The notes below the pieces were generated by a model that saw only the letters and a program-made list of their open reading frames with translations, was not told where the DNA came from and searched no databases. DNA of 64,000 bases from Paracyclopina nana (Eukaryota > Arthropoda > Copepoda > Cyclopoida > Cyclopettidae): assembly GCA_019096065.1 (NCBI GenBank), contig JAGUCH010000001.1, positions 14,322,001 through 14,386,000 of the forward strand, read 5' to 3'. This document shows, piece by piece, positions 49,328 through 62,770 of this stretch (positions are counted from its first letter, which is position 1; every line of letters begins with the position of its first letter). Both the position numbers and the translations under genes were made by a program.

Positions 49328-52300
49328 TCACGGGGCCGAGGCTGCCGTCGACACCGAGGGCGGTGGGGAGGGGCCTCCGTTGTTGCCTCCATCCTCGGGA
49401 CCGCTGAGGTTGCTCCCTCTACTCGCCAGTCCGGATCTGGTGGTCTCGTGCGCCACAGCTGCGGCAGCTACGTGAGCTAGGGATCGGATGGGGTCTGGCA
49501 TGACCCTCGTGGACCCGAATTTCGTCGGGATCCGACCCCCGAGGTGTCTGTGCTCACGGGCCACGTGTCGGCGGACAGTGTTGTTTCGGGTGAAGGTCCG
49601 GGGACAGTATGGACAGGACACACGGATTCCTTGATGCCTTTGGCGGATATGAGCCCTAAGATTGGTCTCGTAGCCATAGGTGCGCTCGCAAAATGGGCAT
49701 CTAAGTTTAGTGCCTGAAAAATTGCAAATTGAAGGGGCCGCTTAGGTTTCGAATGGTGTAGTGGTCTTACCGGAGCCCGAGATCGCATCCCCGTTGTCGG
49801 GGTCCCTCACGGGCATAGCCAGCCTCATGTAGTCACTGGCGGAACCCGTAAGTCCCTGAGCCGCTATGGTCGCGGCGTTGATCCCTCCGTGTAGGACTCC
49901 GGCAGCTCCCGGTAAAAAACGTTCCCGTTCGGCATGAGCTTGAGCAATTCGGCGGAACGCCTCGAGGTTAGCCGCCTGGTTATTGGCCTCGTCATCATTA
50001 GTAAGTCTTGTATCTGAAAAAAATAGGATTCTAACTATGATATTCATATAAGAGGAAAGTTGCGGAATATACCTGCACCAGATCTTCCTCCAGAACTAGG
50101 ACTGCGAGGACGCTGCAACAGAAGGTCAGCGTCCCTTCGGTAGTCCTGAAATTTCCCCCTCTCAATTTGGCCTCCATGGTCGGGCTCGAGGCCCACCGCG
50201 GCCGTAGAGTCTGAAGACCGCCTCATGCGGTCCTTGAACGTGCTGCTCGAAGCCGCCCTCGCAAAGTCTGATGTGGAATCGGATGGAAACGAAGATGGAG
50301 TGGACTTTCCTATGCTCGAGGGCGTGGCCACTGGACTGGGCGGGCTGTTGCGGCTGCTCCGTTGGTCGTAGTCACGATCGCGGTCGGTGGCTCCATGATG
50401 CGAGCTGGCAGGCGTGTGGCGATCCGAGGCCTTGTCCGAGGCCGGCGTGCCTCGATCCTGGTGGCTGACACTCCCACTTCTCGACCCCGCCCCACGGTGA
50501 CCGTGATCCCCGTAAGGGTCATCACGCTCCTCCTTGGGCGTTTGCATTTGAGATGAGGTAGGACCGTAGCCCACCCTTCGGTCCGGAGGGGGAGACCTGT
50601 CCCTCGCCGAGGGACTGAAGCCACGCCCCACACCCCCGCCTCCTCCACCAGAGGAGAAGGTGGGCAAGCCTCTGAAGGCGTTGCCATACACCCCGAAGTT
50701 TTCTCCGCGAGACGTGGGGTATGCAAACGCCCCATGATCAGAAGGAGAGGTTGACCTGTGAGGGGCGTGGCCCGCCCCCCTGAGTAAGTGGTGAGGTGGT
50801 GGGGAGCCGTCAATTTCTCGGTGGAGATCCGTTGCTCTTGGAGCGGCCTCTCGAGGCTCCTTGCGGATAAAGGAAGACCTCATGTTGCCCATGATGCCCA
50901 CCGTGGACCTGTGGGGCGAGGCCTCGTGGGGTGGGGACCACATGCGCGCATTTGATGCTGCCACGCCCCCACTGGCTCCGCCAATGAGAGAGCTTGATGC
51001 GAGATTCTTTTCATTGATTTCGAGGTTTTTGGGGCCCTCTGAGAGTCCCTTGACCTGTAGTACTTCTGCAGTCCTGAGGACGCTGTTGATTCTGTCTTGG
51101 TGTAAGTAGGCCTCGCCTCTGTACATGAATTGCAGCAGGATTTGGAGGTCATCAGCCCGTGTGCCATCTAGGATGACGAAGAGCTGATTGTGCATGGGCG
51201 CGTTGACCGGCGCGTGGCTAAAGAGGCTCTCGAAGTGAGTGCTGCACGCGGCCAACACCAGACGATGAGCCTTGAAGGTTTGACCTGCAAATAGTATGAA
51301 TATGTTTTTATGTGGAATACACACTTGTTGTTTCAGATCCGGTGACAACGCCTACTGATTCAGAGCTAAGCAAGCAAATTTGTGAAAGCAGGGCATATTC
51401 TCTTTTTCAGGAGAATCTTCTTGCTTTCGAGGCCTTTTTAGGGAATGCATTGTTGAAAAAGGAGGCCTTAGTAGTGTGTACTGAAACTAGGTCAGCCATA
51501 ATTGCATGCTCGTAAGCAGCCTTATTTTAGAGAAGAAAGCCTCTAATACAAAATGTGTTTTCCAAAGAGGAGTAACGCGAGATCCTCTTGCAAGTGACCT
51601 AGAATTTTTACCAAAGTTTCAGACATGTCTAAAGAGCAAGTAGCATTCTTGTAATTGCCAGTCTGCCAGTTCGCATACGCGTGCATGATCCTAAATGTCT
51701 AAATTATTATGCTTAAGCAATGAAGATTATCCTGCTTTGCGACTTTAACCATGGGATGTCGGCTAAATATTGGCAGTACCTTCGCAAAAAAGTGTCACGT
51801 CTGACAGCGCCTCTGTCTCCAGCAAGCTGTGGAACGCAGACAAAATGTTGGACTCGTATTTGCTCCATTTCAGCCGGTATTTTTCGCTCCCCATATTGCT
51901 TCGATTGTATCGAGGATCCCTGGTGGTGCCTTCAACGATGGAAAACGACGCGTTGTTGTCCCTGCAAGTGGAAAAATGGTCAAAAATCATCACGGCTCTT
52001 TGTTCGCGCCTCCATTTTTTGCCATGCTGTATCCGTATACATAACATATTCCCAGCTTATACACATGGGGTTAACGAGTGCCGTGCGAGTGCTCGCCCCC
52101 CTTTAGCAGATGCGATTGCACTCCATGCAGCAGTAAATCGGCCAAATTGCAGGCGCACTCAGGCCGGCCCAAAAAGCCCGCAGCGCTGAGCACGGGCCGG
52201 TGTTGCCGTTGCCCCCTTGTTTTGATTGGCCCTAGAAGCTGAGAGTCTTGGGAGGTGCGCTGCTGAGCCGTGCGGCTGAGAAGACGCGCACACCCCTTAA

Positions 52301-55300
52301 GCGAACCCCGGGGTTCTCAGCAACCCCGCAAAGATACCCCTTTAGCGCGCGTGCGGCACACCACTCAGCACCGCGTGCCGGCCCGAGCTGCTGATGTTGC
52401 AGCAGCTCTTACGCACTTGCAAATGCAGCACTTGAGCCCCAATTTGCATACCCCCGCAATTTGCGGGGTTCAGCGGGGGCACCCGAGGGCCCTAGGGGTA
52501 CGCGTTAAATTCGTGGACTTACTTTGAGGACGTTCATGGCCTTTTTTTTGGTTTGAGCGCCACTACTCCGGCTTGGCCTGACTGTGGCCGTGGGACTGCG
52601 ACTGACTAAGGCTAAGCTGAAGACGAGGGAGAGCTCGTTGACGCCGCTAGCTTGCTGCTTTGAAGCTGCTGCTGCTGCTGCTGCTGCTTCCTCCCCCCTT
52701 GGTCTTGGCCCTGCATGTGCAGACCGGTTGAGCCGGTGCGAGCAGTTGTGCGGGTGCGCTCCCTCCGGCCGGGTTCACTTGCAGCATGCAGCGAACATGC
52801 AGCCCGGCCATGCAGTCGCGTTGCACGTTACACCAGTTCCTACGCCACTACCCTTGCTTCACTTGAGCCCAGAGCGGACGTTTGCAGCCCAGAAATAGGA
52901 GTCAAACTGGCTTTTTCGAGCCCTTAGCAACGGCGGATGAAGAGCTTTGATTTTAGAGTGAAGGTTTTTTATTTCGAATTTGCCTCATGCCCCCTGTGCT
53001 TTTCATTTTTCAAACTTTATGCGATTTGCAGCAGTCGCTTTCACGGAGATATGTCTGGTTTTTGCAAAATGCCAGTCATGTCTGGCTAATTTTTTGCAGA
53101 CTGTAATGAGCACTTTTTTGCAAAGGTCTCGCGTTGGCATTTTGCTCGATCGAAGCTTTGAGGACGGCAATTTTGGAAAGTGGAATAGATCGTGCGCAGG
53201 TGTTTTTTTAAATTGATCAAATGGACTAGCGAACGGGACAGTTAGCATAAAAAAGCTAAGCAGCATCGTTAAGTGTGTCAGCGGACTTGATGGATAGCCG
53301 CCATTTTTTGCAAAGTCATTTCTAGCATGCCTTGAGGTTGCTGGCTGCGCAAAAATAAATTAATCGAGCCAACTGGCGTGCAAATTGCAAAAAAATTGCC
53401 AGTGTTCTCATGATGTTAAAAGGGAAAATTATCTCCTTTTGCTCAGCTTTCCGGCGACATCAAATTGAAAATTGAATTTAAGCAAGATGATCTCTCGTTG
53501 GCCTTTTTGGGAAAGGCCATCTGGTCGCGCTTTTGGAAGCGCGCGTGCAGTTGAGCCATTTTGCGCGCGCGTGCGCGCGTTTTTCGTCGTTTTTTGTGGC
53601 TGGCTTGGCAAGTCCTATGTATGGGGGCAGTGCACTCTGAGCATATCCATCTTTTGCTTCTTCTTCTTTCTTTTCAGTTTTGTTCGAGTCATAAAAAACC
53701 CTCTCTGCTGCGCTCCGAGCTCGCGCGTTGCGCTCGCGCGCGCGCGCACATGCGCACCCTCAGCGCACCGCGCTTTTTTGTCCGTCCGCGAAGGGGAACA
53801 AAAAATGCAACTTTTCGTTTACGGCTTAACGAACGGCATTATTGGGCACTTTTCCACGTTTCCGTCAACGCCCTTGAGCTGCGCTCTTTTGCAGCTGCAT
53901 TTCACGATTCAGAGATATATCATTAAAGATTGTTGGCGCTTTTTCTAAAGGCTGGAAAATTATCGCCGTTGTGATGATTGACGTCGCCGGAGGCAACGTG
54001 AAATTGCATGAATTTGCAGCGAAGCTTTCCCTTTTGCTCTCTTTTTTGCAGCTTCTACTCCTGCAGAAATTGCGTCGTTGGTGAATCGAAGGAGCGCAGC
54101 AAGCTGGCAAAGCTAGCAAAGCTGCCTTTTCTAGCAACTTGAAGTATACTGCTGAATGCGCCATTTTCACGAGCAAGAGCTTTCTCGGCGTTTTAAACTT
54201 TTCTTCAAATGCAGCTTTGCCGCGAGTTGCACTTTTCACCTCATCGAAGGTCTCTACTAGATGGACCGTAAATATTTAGCTTACCGCGGATATTGCAAAT
54301 AATAATAGCGGCCGTTTCACGCTTCTCCGATGCATTTTACCCGCTCGGATTTTCCTCGTGCAATAACGATGGCAAAAGTCCTGCTAATTATGCAAACGAT
54401 TGGCCGAAATGGCTGAACGCGTTCCCCCGCACTAAAAAAGTTGGAAATTGCTTAGTCACGTTTTACGTTTCGCATACCTCGAAGGAATCGAGCAAAAAAA
54501 CAAGTTTGCCCGAAAAAATGGCCGCTTCGTTGCAACTTGGCACAATCCACTTTGGCGATGGCTCGATCGAGGTTGCGTGACTCGTTACGGCGCAGCCTTC
54601 CGAGAAAAGACATTTTGCACTCTCCGCTAGGCTTTATTAAGTGCAAGATGGCGCTTGATAGCGATCCTCGTGGAGAGTTGCGTGCTATTGCTTGCGTACA
54701 ATCTAAGAAAGCCCAGATAGTGATCTTTCTCCGAATTCAGCTTGAAAATCATTTAGGCGCTGCTTTTCGCACTTTTCCCAAAATGGAACGCATCATCGCC
54801 GATCCTATTTCGGTTAACAACTTCGCGATCGCACCTTTACGTGCATGCAGAGCTCTAGCTCGTGTACGTAAGTAGTGCAGCATGGAGGCCTTGCCTTGCG
54901 TTGCCTGCATTCATCTACATGCAGTTGTAATGCAAGGAGAAAAAACAAGGCGAAATTGCGATGCTTCTGAGGGTGGGGAGAACGGACGGAGAAATGCATT
55001 GGCCATTTGGGCCACCCAAGGACAACGACTGCAACAGCCTCATCATCAGCGTCACGTGACCAGTGTGTTTACAAAAAAAGGCACTACAACTCATCACAAA
55101 ACAGTTTCAGCATGGCGGAAAATCGCCCACCTTGCTCGAACTTTGTCAATCGCAATTATTGCCATTACCTCCTGATTATGAAAATATAGTATGGCAAAAC
55201 AAATATCGCGATATGATCGGCATTCGTAATTAGCGAGAAAAAGTCGTTACACCTTTCTACTTTTCGTATTGAGCACGGTGATCGTCAACTTGGCCAAGGC

Positions 55301-56066
55301 AAAGAGGAAAATCAATTTTGCCACGTTTGCAAGAAATGACTCAAGCAGACTTGCGACGGTGAATTAAAAATCGTGAGTGTCGCAGCCATTTTAGGTTTCA
55401 ATGCACTCTCGCACTTTTGTGTATCATGCTGCACTTCATAATGTGAGGCGCTCAAACTCGAAAAAGTAGCTGCCAAACAAGATTTGCCAGCATTTATGCT
55501 ACACGGAGACGTACGTATTTGTGTAGGAAAAGTGAATGGTGCCACATATTCATCACGCAACTGCATTCTGCATGTTTCCCCAAAATAATGCAACTTTTGC
55601 CTCTCCACTCCCATATTTTGGAAGAATCTCCAAAAATCATGGACGTTTAAACGCCTCAGAGTGCACCTGCCGATCGTGAGCAGATAACACACGTTTGTAC
55701 TCCTCTTTAATGCAATTTTATGTACTCTCTTGTTTTCTACGAGCATTAAGCCAGTTTTCGCCGCGTGCAATTATAATATAGTATGGATTTTACGGAAAAA
55801 TAGCAATAGCTTAGCAATGTTTTGGAACTAGCGCAATATTGGAGTCTCGAATTTTCGTACCTCACGTTGCTGGGGGATGCACCCCAATGATGTCTGGCAT
55901 GATGTGGAGGTGGACTCATCTCCCTCGGATCCATGGAGGCTGAAATGAAGCCTCCGGCGGAGGACCGGAGGCTGCTACTACTCGGCAAGTTGTTGTTATC
56001 CGGAGAAACCAAGTCGATGGCCTCCATGGGAATGAGGCTGAGGCCGTCGGCCAAAGGCCATGCCAT
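49328..56066 (-). CDS. BTB/POZ two-finger C2H2 transcription factor
   Basis: Minus-strand exons 56066-55861, 51919-51780, 51284-50073, 50013-49771 and 49713-49328 sum to 2187 nt and 728 residues, all in phase. A novel N-terminus starts MAWPLADGLSLIPMEA and is His/Pro/Ser-rich. The BTB domain (about residues 80-195) reads YRLKWSKYESNILSAFHSLL, then LSDVTLFCEGQTFKAHRLVL and NSVLRTAEVLQVKGLSEGP. A long disordered Ser/Pro/Arg/His-rich middle follows. Two C2H2 fingers lie at 606-627 (CPFCERTYGYETNLRAHIRQ) and 634-655 (CPYCPRTFTRNNTVRRHVAR), then an Ala/Ser/Pro tail. The BTB type is that of insect broad, fruitless and chinmo proteins; I cannot say which. Such factors bind DNA and dimerise through BTB. 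A Met at 51894 just before the BTB could be an alternative start. Confidence 0.9.
52523..52930 (-). promoter_or_regulatory. Candidate alternative first exon/promoter of the BTB gene
   Basis: Inside the 3.9 kb first intron, GC-rich DNA ends on the minus strand at a strong donor, CCTCAAA|GTAAGT (52523/52522). Spliced to the exon at 51919 it would give a 5' leader, and translation could begin at the Met at 51894 (MGSEKYRLKW). The stretch 52130-52900 is the most GC-rich of the region and holds a GCT run near 52665-52687. The upstream boundary is unknown. Confidence 0.4.
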
Positions 56067-59000
56067 AAATGAAGTCGGAATTGGGCTAGAGTCTGCGCGC
56101 AGTCGTGTTCGAACTTGGGCAGACTCTTTGAACAGATAGTGGTCTAGACACTGTCTGAAGTTGAATTTGCGAAAAAATTGGAGGTAAGCCCTAGTAGGTT
56201 GGCACCGTCGTGTGGTCGCTGATGCACTCCGGGTCCAACGGCAACGAGTCGCAAAAATACGCGCACGAATGCCAAGAGCACCACCGCTTTTTAGCAAGAA
56301 ACGCACAGTGGGGCGCGCGAGTCGCGAAAACCGTGCTTTTCGCAAACATCGGATGTCAAGCTCGTAGAGCAAAAATAAAATTCAGAATGATGGCAATGAG
56401 ACTATAGGAATTTTGCGACAATCTGCCCCACTGTGTGCAGTTGCGCCGTGCGCTCCTTCGCCGTGCATTCGAAGAGAGTTTCACTATGCTAGATTATGCT
56501 ACTCTACTGCACTATAGGCCCGTGGGCCTGAAAACTGTAGCCTAGTCTTTTTCCAGGTTATTTCATCGTCACGCGTTCTCATGAGGTTCAAGACAGAAGT
56601 CATTCCAGACTGGTCTGGAAATATGGACGCTGGCAGATTTTTAAGGCTAGCTTCTAAAACACTTGTATCTTTATATAGGGCAACACTCTAGGCAGCTGCT
56701 TTGTCTGAATTCAGATAAAATTCCATTCGGTGCTGTTGTTCATTTGCTTGTGCATGCATGCGTTTTTTTCGATTACTAGGACAAGCACTTGATAATACAT
56801 GAAGAGAGTTTAGCAGTGTGCAAGCGCAAGGCCCCGTTATGGGCCCACACTACCTGACTATGGCAGTATGCTTGTCTTTGCACTTTGCAGCTCTGTCGAT
56901 ATAATGCCCTGTTCATCTACTCTACTTTTTCGTAACTTTCTTGACTTACCCTACGAAAAAAGCTGTCGTAACTCCACGAATTTCTATTAGCTGTCGTAAC
57001 TTGTAAGAACTGTTGTTATTTTAGCGATCCCTCTAGGGTTGACTAAACTAATGCAACTTTGGAAAGAATCCCCACTTGTGATAGACCTAGCAGAATGTTT
57101 TAGTCGGCCCTAGCAGGCCAGCTTTACTTGCTGTAAGACTCATTCTTACGTTAGGACACACTAAACCATGGGAAGGTTTAAAGTAAGCGCCAAAACAAAG
57201 GCAAATAAAAACTGATTTAGTCAGCCCTAGCTTGCATGCGCTTAACTTGGTCAACGCGCTTACCAAATTCGTACGTTAACGACAGGTCTTATGCTGACTT
57301 AAGGCAGTTTTTGTCGTTATGGGAAAGGGGAACCAATGTTTTCGGACGTCAGTTCAGCTGTAGTGACGTCAAGACGCGCGAGCGTAGTTGACCCGTGCCT
57401 TTTTGGTGTTACAAGACATGTACTTTAATATCAGGCCAAAAATAGCCAAATTCATCAAACAATACTGCCACTTTTATTGAGCAAATCAATTCCGGAAGCA
57501 CTTTTAAAATGTGCTTTGGCTTACCCGAAAGCCAGCCTTAAAGCCAGCCTTAAATTTCACTAAAGATTGGAATTTCAGACAATGTAAGGCTCAAAATATG
57601 GTCAAATCATAATAAAGTGCAGCCATCTATTGCCTCAAAACAAGTGGAGCATGCTAAAATCCTACCTTGCCAAATATAATCATGAGAAAAATTAGCTTAA
57701 AACTGGCGTACGTCCCAACTTAGGCAGCAGAAAGACGTCCAAAAACTTACAAAATTAGTCGCTAGGCTAGATATGGGGTCTGTTTACTGTTTCCTATAGA
57801 ATAACGACAAATTTTAGTAAGACTCCTGGAGTTACGACAGAAACTGTCGTTGTAGATGAACAGGGCATAAGTGGTGAATGGAAATTGCACTGTGGGAAAT
57901 CGAGGACCCTTCTCGAGTTGAACAACATTTTAGCTGTCTCATTTGCCAGGCTGGAAGATATGCATTGATGAGCGGGGCTTTTCGCTGAATTCCCCCTTGT
58001 GATCATGAGAATTGCAAAGTTTGAGTTGCTAGGCTAGCCAAGTCTGCTGATAGTTTATCTTACTTTACAGCTTGGCAAAATTCCACTTTGCCAATTTTTT
58101 ACAGTTAACAAAGGTCAGTGCGAATTAATTTGCAGCTTTGAGAGATTTTGCAGTTGTCATCGACGTCATCAATTCGTAAAAAAGTCCAAGAGTGATGTGG
58201 CTCCAAAAATTTACTAACTGGAAGCTGAGTCACTTTTTTAAGATTCTCTTTAATTGCATTGCATCTTTTTGCAAATGAAAAGAATGACTTCGCGTCTGAT
58301 TTGAATGCGATAATTTTGGAAAAATTCAATGCCTTCCATGCATACGATGCAAAAGTTGGTTGGACTGGTCGCGAGTTGGTGCAGTTTTTGTGCAAAATAG
58401 TCACTGATCTAATTTGGAGGTGGTTCTCCTGCTATATTTGGAAGTCATGCCAAAGAATGGTTGCATACAAAGAATAAAAGCTGCGCCTCCTCTACATCAC
58501 GTTCACGATCAGGCGGAATGCAGAACCTCAAGCGTCTATTTGCAAAAATGAGGGCAAGCACAGAGGAAAAAGAGCCAGTTCAAAATCTTAGCTATTTTCT
58601 TAGTAACTAACTCGTCTTCAAATGCGTATCATTTTTAATTTCCCATTAAACATAATTATTTGATGATAAAAAGGCTCCTTTTCAGAAAGCAGTTTTGCTT
58701 CAAGGAAAGCAATTGATAAGCTTGACTATCTAAAAAATAAAGCCTTAAAAACATTTATGATGCTTTTGGGAGATTAGAATATCAAATTCAGCTAGGGAAT
58801 AGTCATGTTCTAAGAGTGGCTTTTGATGCTTGAAGAATCATTAATTGAAATATATATTGCATTATAGCTGGAACACAGAGTCCTTGTATTCGATATGGTG
58901 TAATTGTGAATGATGAAGAGAACACATGTAATACAGCTAGCATGTGCATTTGCCAGTACTCTGCACTGAGAGAAAATGCTCTCGAAAAAAGATTTCTGGA

Positions 59001-61134
59001 AAAAGCAATGTCCTGATTTGCTAGAATTACTAGCAATCGCTAAATGTTTCTTAAGAAACGACCCACAAAGTGCTCATTTATGTGCAGTACTCCATAATGC
59101 AATGTGCATCATGCAGCTCCATTGGCAGTGCCTTGGTAGTATTGCACTTGCTTTCTAGGTCTAGGATGAAGGTCACATTTGGCCTTGCAAGCAGTATCTC
59201 AGAATTAGTATGCATGTATTCACTCATGCAAATGCATGATATTGCTTGCGTGGCGATGGGTCAAAACACAACATTGCAGTATAATACACATTGTACGTAC
59301 TACGTAGTCTGTATCCTACACTACTAATATGTATGTTGGGTAGGTCTTAATTCAACCGCGTGATAGTTACAAGGTAACAGTATTTTAAAACAATTTGGTA
59401 GAGGAAGGCTTTGTCTTTAAATACCGATCCGATACGTATGGGTATTTTGATACCAATACCTTGTTACGATCAAAAGGTTGCTTGAAGAACAATCCATAAA
59501 TGAATAACGTGAAAACATTGGATAAAAAGGAATACAGTTGTAAAGGACTGCTAAGCTGGTTCACTGTTTTGCTACACGTACAGTTGGTTTCATCTTCTTC
59601 AAAAATAAAGCAAAAGTAATTTTTTTTGTTAGCAACTTTCTAAAATGGCATTTGCACCAAGATTTGCACCAGACATCAAGCATGCATGCTTAATCTACCT
59701 TTGTGAGTGACACTCAACTATCCAGAAGATTTAAAAGACTGTTAAACATTATTCAGCTGCCCCATCAAACCAGATGACATACGAGTGCACGTTGGAGCCA
59801 AAGTCAGCGAAAACCCTGCACAAGGTAGTCCATTTTTTGCATTTTTTCATCCTGAGTGCCTAATTTCTAAACTGTCTAATTATATTTTCTACCACAGACT
59901 GGGCCTAGACCAGACATTTTTTTGCAATGCATTTACTATTAGGTGGCGTGCAAAAAAAACCAAGCCTTCGTCAAGATGAAAATTCAGGTTGAATTTTAGC
60001 CAACACAGTGAGCATTCGGAGTGAAAAACGTACGCGCCCTCTTTCTTTTTAAAAAAGAATTGCTATCATTTTTCATATTTTCTTTATTATTGCGCAGTTT
60101 ACTTACTCTGTGTGTGTGGTATTTAAAAGTCACAATTACTCACAGTGCTTCTAGCTGGCTGTAAGAATCACTTGTATGCTCCCAAAACTAGCCAAGTCTG
60201 GAGAAGCGGAAAAAACGAGACCTATTATGATCTGTTGCGGTTTGCGAAAAGGTGTGCTAATTCCAAAAATATTGCAAACTTTGCAACAGCCGATTCCCAC
60301 ATTTTTCTGTCACAAAGAATAGATCGTTCGCAGATAATCAAAATAACTGTATTTCAAAATAGTTGTGATGAATCATGACGATTTTCGTAATTCCTGGCTC
60401 CACTTACGTTTTAATATTTCGGATGGTTGAAAGATTTAAAAATAAAAAAGTACTAAGCAACAAATCTCAGGTTCCTATGCATGGTAGCTGCTTAAGAGGG
60501 AATTTGCACATACGCGAGCATGCAGCAATAGCAGCCAGCATTCTCAACTAGATCAAATGTTCACTTCCCTTGTCGCATTTTGCAAAATATAGCTGAAGCT
60601 GCTTGGCTTTCTCTCCTTCAATGTTGTATTTCCCATGATTGCTTTCGAACTGTTGATTCATCAGTTTCACTTGTTACTTTATAACAGATTCCTGATTGGA
60701 AACATCATATTTATTTAGCACATACTATATAGCATGAAAACCAAGCATAGTTCGGGTAAACGCTTATTAACATTTATTCATGATTGTAAGGAATGTTGCT
60801 TTAAAAAAAGAGCATTTAACGAAGCGAAAACTAAATCGGAGTGCAAACAGACCAGACGTGTCTGAAATCTGACTTCAATTTTAGTAGACACCGAAGTCAT
60901 CAAGACTGGGCCAAGTTCATAAAACTGCTAATAAGAGGTACAATTCGAGATTGCCATGCAGTGCATTCAATTGAAAAAATCCAAGCTCTTCCGTTGATGC
61001 TATCGAATATCATGAACAGAGACACTATTAATAAGTCTTATGATGCATTTATAAAAAAATAAATATAATTGCTTTCTATCCCAGTTCCATCAATTCAGGC
61101 TATATTCTTTTACCCATAATTTTTTGTTCACTTT
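56067..61134. other. 5 kb upstream of the BTB gene, no recognised gene
   Basis: The first few hundred bases are likely 5' UTR and promoter of the BTB gene; the frame stays open to about 56372 but has no further Met. The rest holds the element at 56904-57868 and AT-rich DNA. Short frames at 58259-58477, 60145-60378 and 60841-61062 (+) have no domain support. Confidence 0.5.
56904..57868. mobile_element. Non-autonomous DNA transposon, ~965 bp
   Basis: The ends ATGCCCTGTTCATCTAC and GTAGATGAACAGGGCAT are perfect 17-bp inverted repeats. Just inside both ends is a subterminal motif, CTGTCGTAACTCCA (with GTCGTTAT-like repeats), in inverse orientation. No transposase frame is seen. The target-site duplication is uncertain. 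Confidence 0.75.
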
Positions 61135-61294
61135 AGGGCGTTCTCATATTGGACTTTAACTTACCAAAACCTGATTTTGGTTAACCAAAAACTGGTTTTA
61201 GTCAAGCGCTATGTAGTGCCTACCTACCGAAAACAGGTTTTTGGTTAACCAAAATCAGGTTTTGGTAAGCTAAAGTCCAATATGAGAACGCCCT
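61135..61294. mobile_element. Palindromic MITE, 160 bp
   Basis: Arms of about 70 bp begin AGGGCGTTCTCATATTGGAC on each strand and contain TTGGTTAACCAAAA, itself palindromic. Only a short unpaired centre (around CAAGCGCTATGTAGTGCC) remains. No coding capacity. Confidence 0.85.
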
Positions 61295-61950
61295 TTTGTT
61301 ACATTTCTATATGAGGTTTGCGAATCATGATAAAGTCGACTACCAGTTTGATTTAACTTAAAAGGTCTTTCACCTCTGTGCAAAGCGTTGCAAAGCATTG
61401 CAAGCGCGATGCACGCTCAAACCCCACTAAACAAAAGATCCGTAGTTTTTCCCTGCTAACTCCAGTTGGAAATTCAATTGTGTCCAAATCAATTTATTTT
61501 GACATACATCAATTCGTCTTTAACCATAGAGTACTCACATGTTATTTTTTTTGCTTTATCATAATTAGTCTTCAAGATATTTAATTTTAAAATATTCAAA
61601 TTGGCGACAAATTGACATACTCAAAGTCTTAAAAATTTTTTTCTTAATCTTTAATTTTTGAATTGATATGAATTTTTTAGCTAATAATTCTGTCATTCAT
61701 CGTTAATTTTTTTAAAAAAACCTAAAAATCATTATTACTATTTTTTGTAAGTTTAATTACAATTTTTTAGATTAAATTGACACAAAATTGGGATAATTTT
61801 TTGTCCCTATCGATATGTTTCATTTTTACTAAAAATTGTTTAAAAGGAATGTATATTAATGTCAATTAGTTTACATACTTAATTGTGAATTTTTTTAGGA
61901 TTTACCAATAAGTCTGACTAAAAAAATATTCCGGTTTATATCACCACTCT

Positions 61951-62770
61951 CCCGATTTCGTAGGTAGCTATTTTATCTGGACTCTGCCACTTTCGCCAAT
62001 AGCAAATCTGTCCCCTCTCAATCACAACGAAATACACTAAGCTCTAATGTCCCACAGTCAATTGGCCCAAGTTTGACCTAAACAAAAATGGTATACTTTT
62101 TCCCCACTAATTCCCCGTTCTCCCGATTTCGTAGGTAGCTATTTTATCTGGACTCTGCCACTTTCGCCAATAGCAAATCTGTCCCCTCTCAATCACAACA
62201 AAATACACTAAGCTCTAATGTCCCACAGTCAATTGGCCCGAGTTTGACCTAAACAAAAATTGTATACTTTTTTCCCACTAATTCCCCGTTCTCCTGATTT
62301 CGTAGGTAACTATTTTATCTGGACTCTGCCACTTTCGCCAATAGCAAATCTGTCCCCTCTCAATCACAACGAAATACACTAAGCTCTAACGCCCAATAGT
62401 CAATTGGCCCGACTTTCACCTAAACAAAAATGGTATACTTTTTCCCCACTAATTCCCCATACTCCCGATTTTGTAGGTAGCTATTTTATCTGGACTTTGC
62501 CACTTTTGCCAATAGCAAATCTGTCCCATCTCAATCGCCACAAATTAGCACCAATGTCCAACTGTCAATTGGCTCGACTGTCAAGTATAAAAAATTGCAT
62601 ACTTTTTCCTCACTAATTCCCCGTACTCCCGATTTCGTAGGCAGCTATTTTATCTGGACTTCGCCACTTTTGCCAATAGCAAATCTGTCCCATCTCAATT
62701 GCCACAAAATACAAGTAGCACTAATGTCCAACAGTCAATTGGCTCGAGTTTGAAGTAAACAAATTATCAC
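61951..62770. repeat. Five-copy tandem repeat, period ~171 bp
   Basis: Units start CCCGATTTCGTAGGTAGC at about 61951, 62122, 62293, 62464 and 62628. Spacings are 171, 171, 171 and 164. The first three copies are close to each other and the last two more diverged. Each contains GCCAATAGCAAATCTGTCCC and ends near CTTTTTCCCCACTAATTCCC. The overlapping ORF at 62404-62616 is not a gene. Confidence 0.93.

Noticed and set aside
53472-53948. 158-codon plus-strand ORF in the BTB intron
   Set aside because: It crosses GCGC-rich low-complexity DNA and has no domain or splice support.
60841-61062. Plus-strand frame starting after a TTTTAG acceptor-like site
   Set aside because: Only ~73 codons, no motif, and no matching upstream donor or exon was found.
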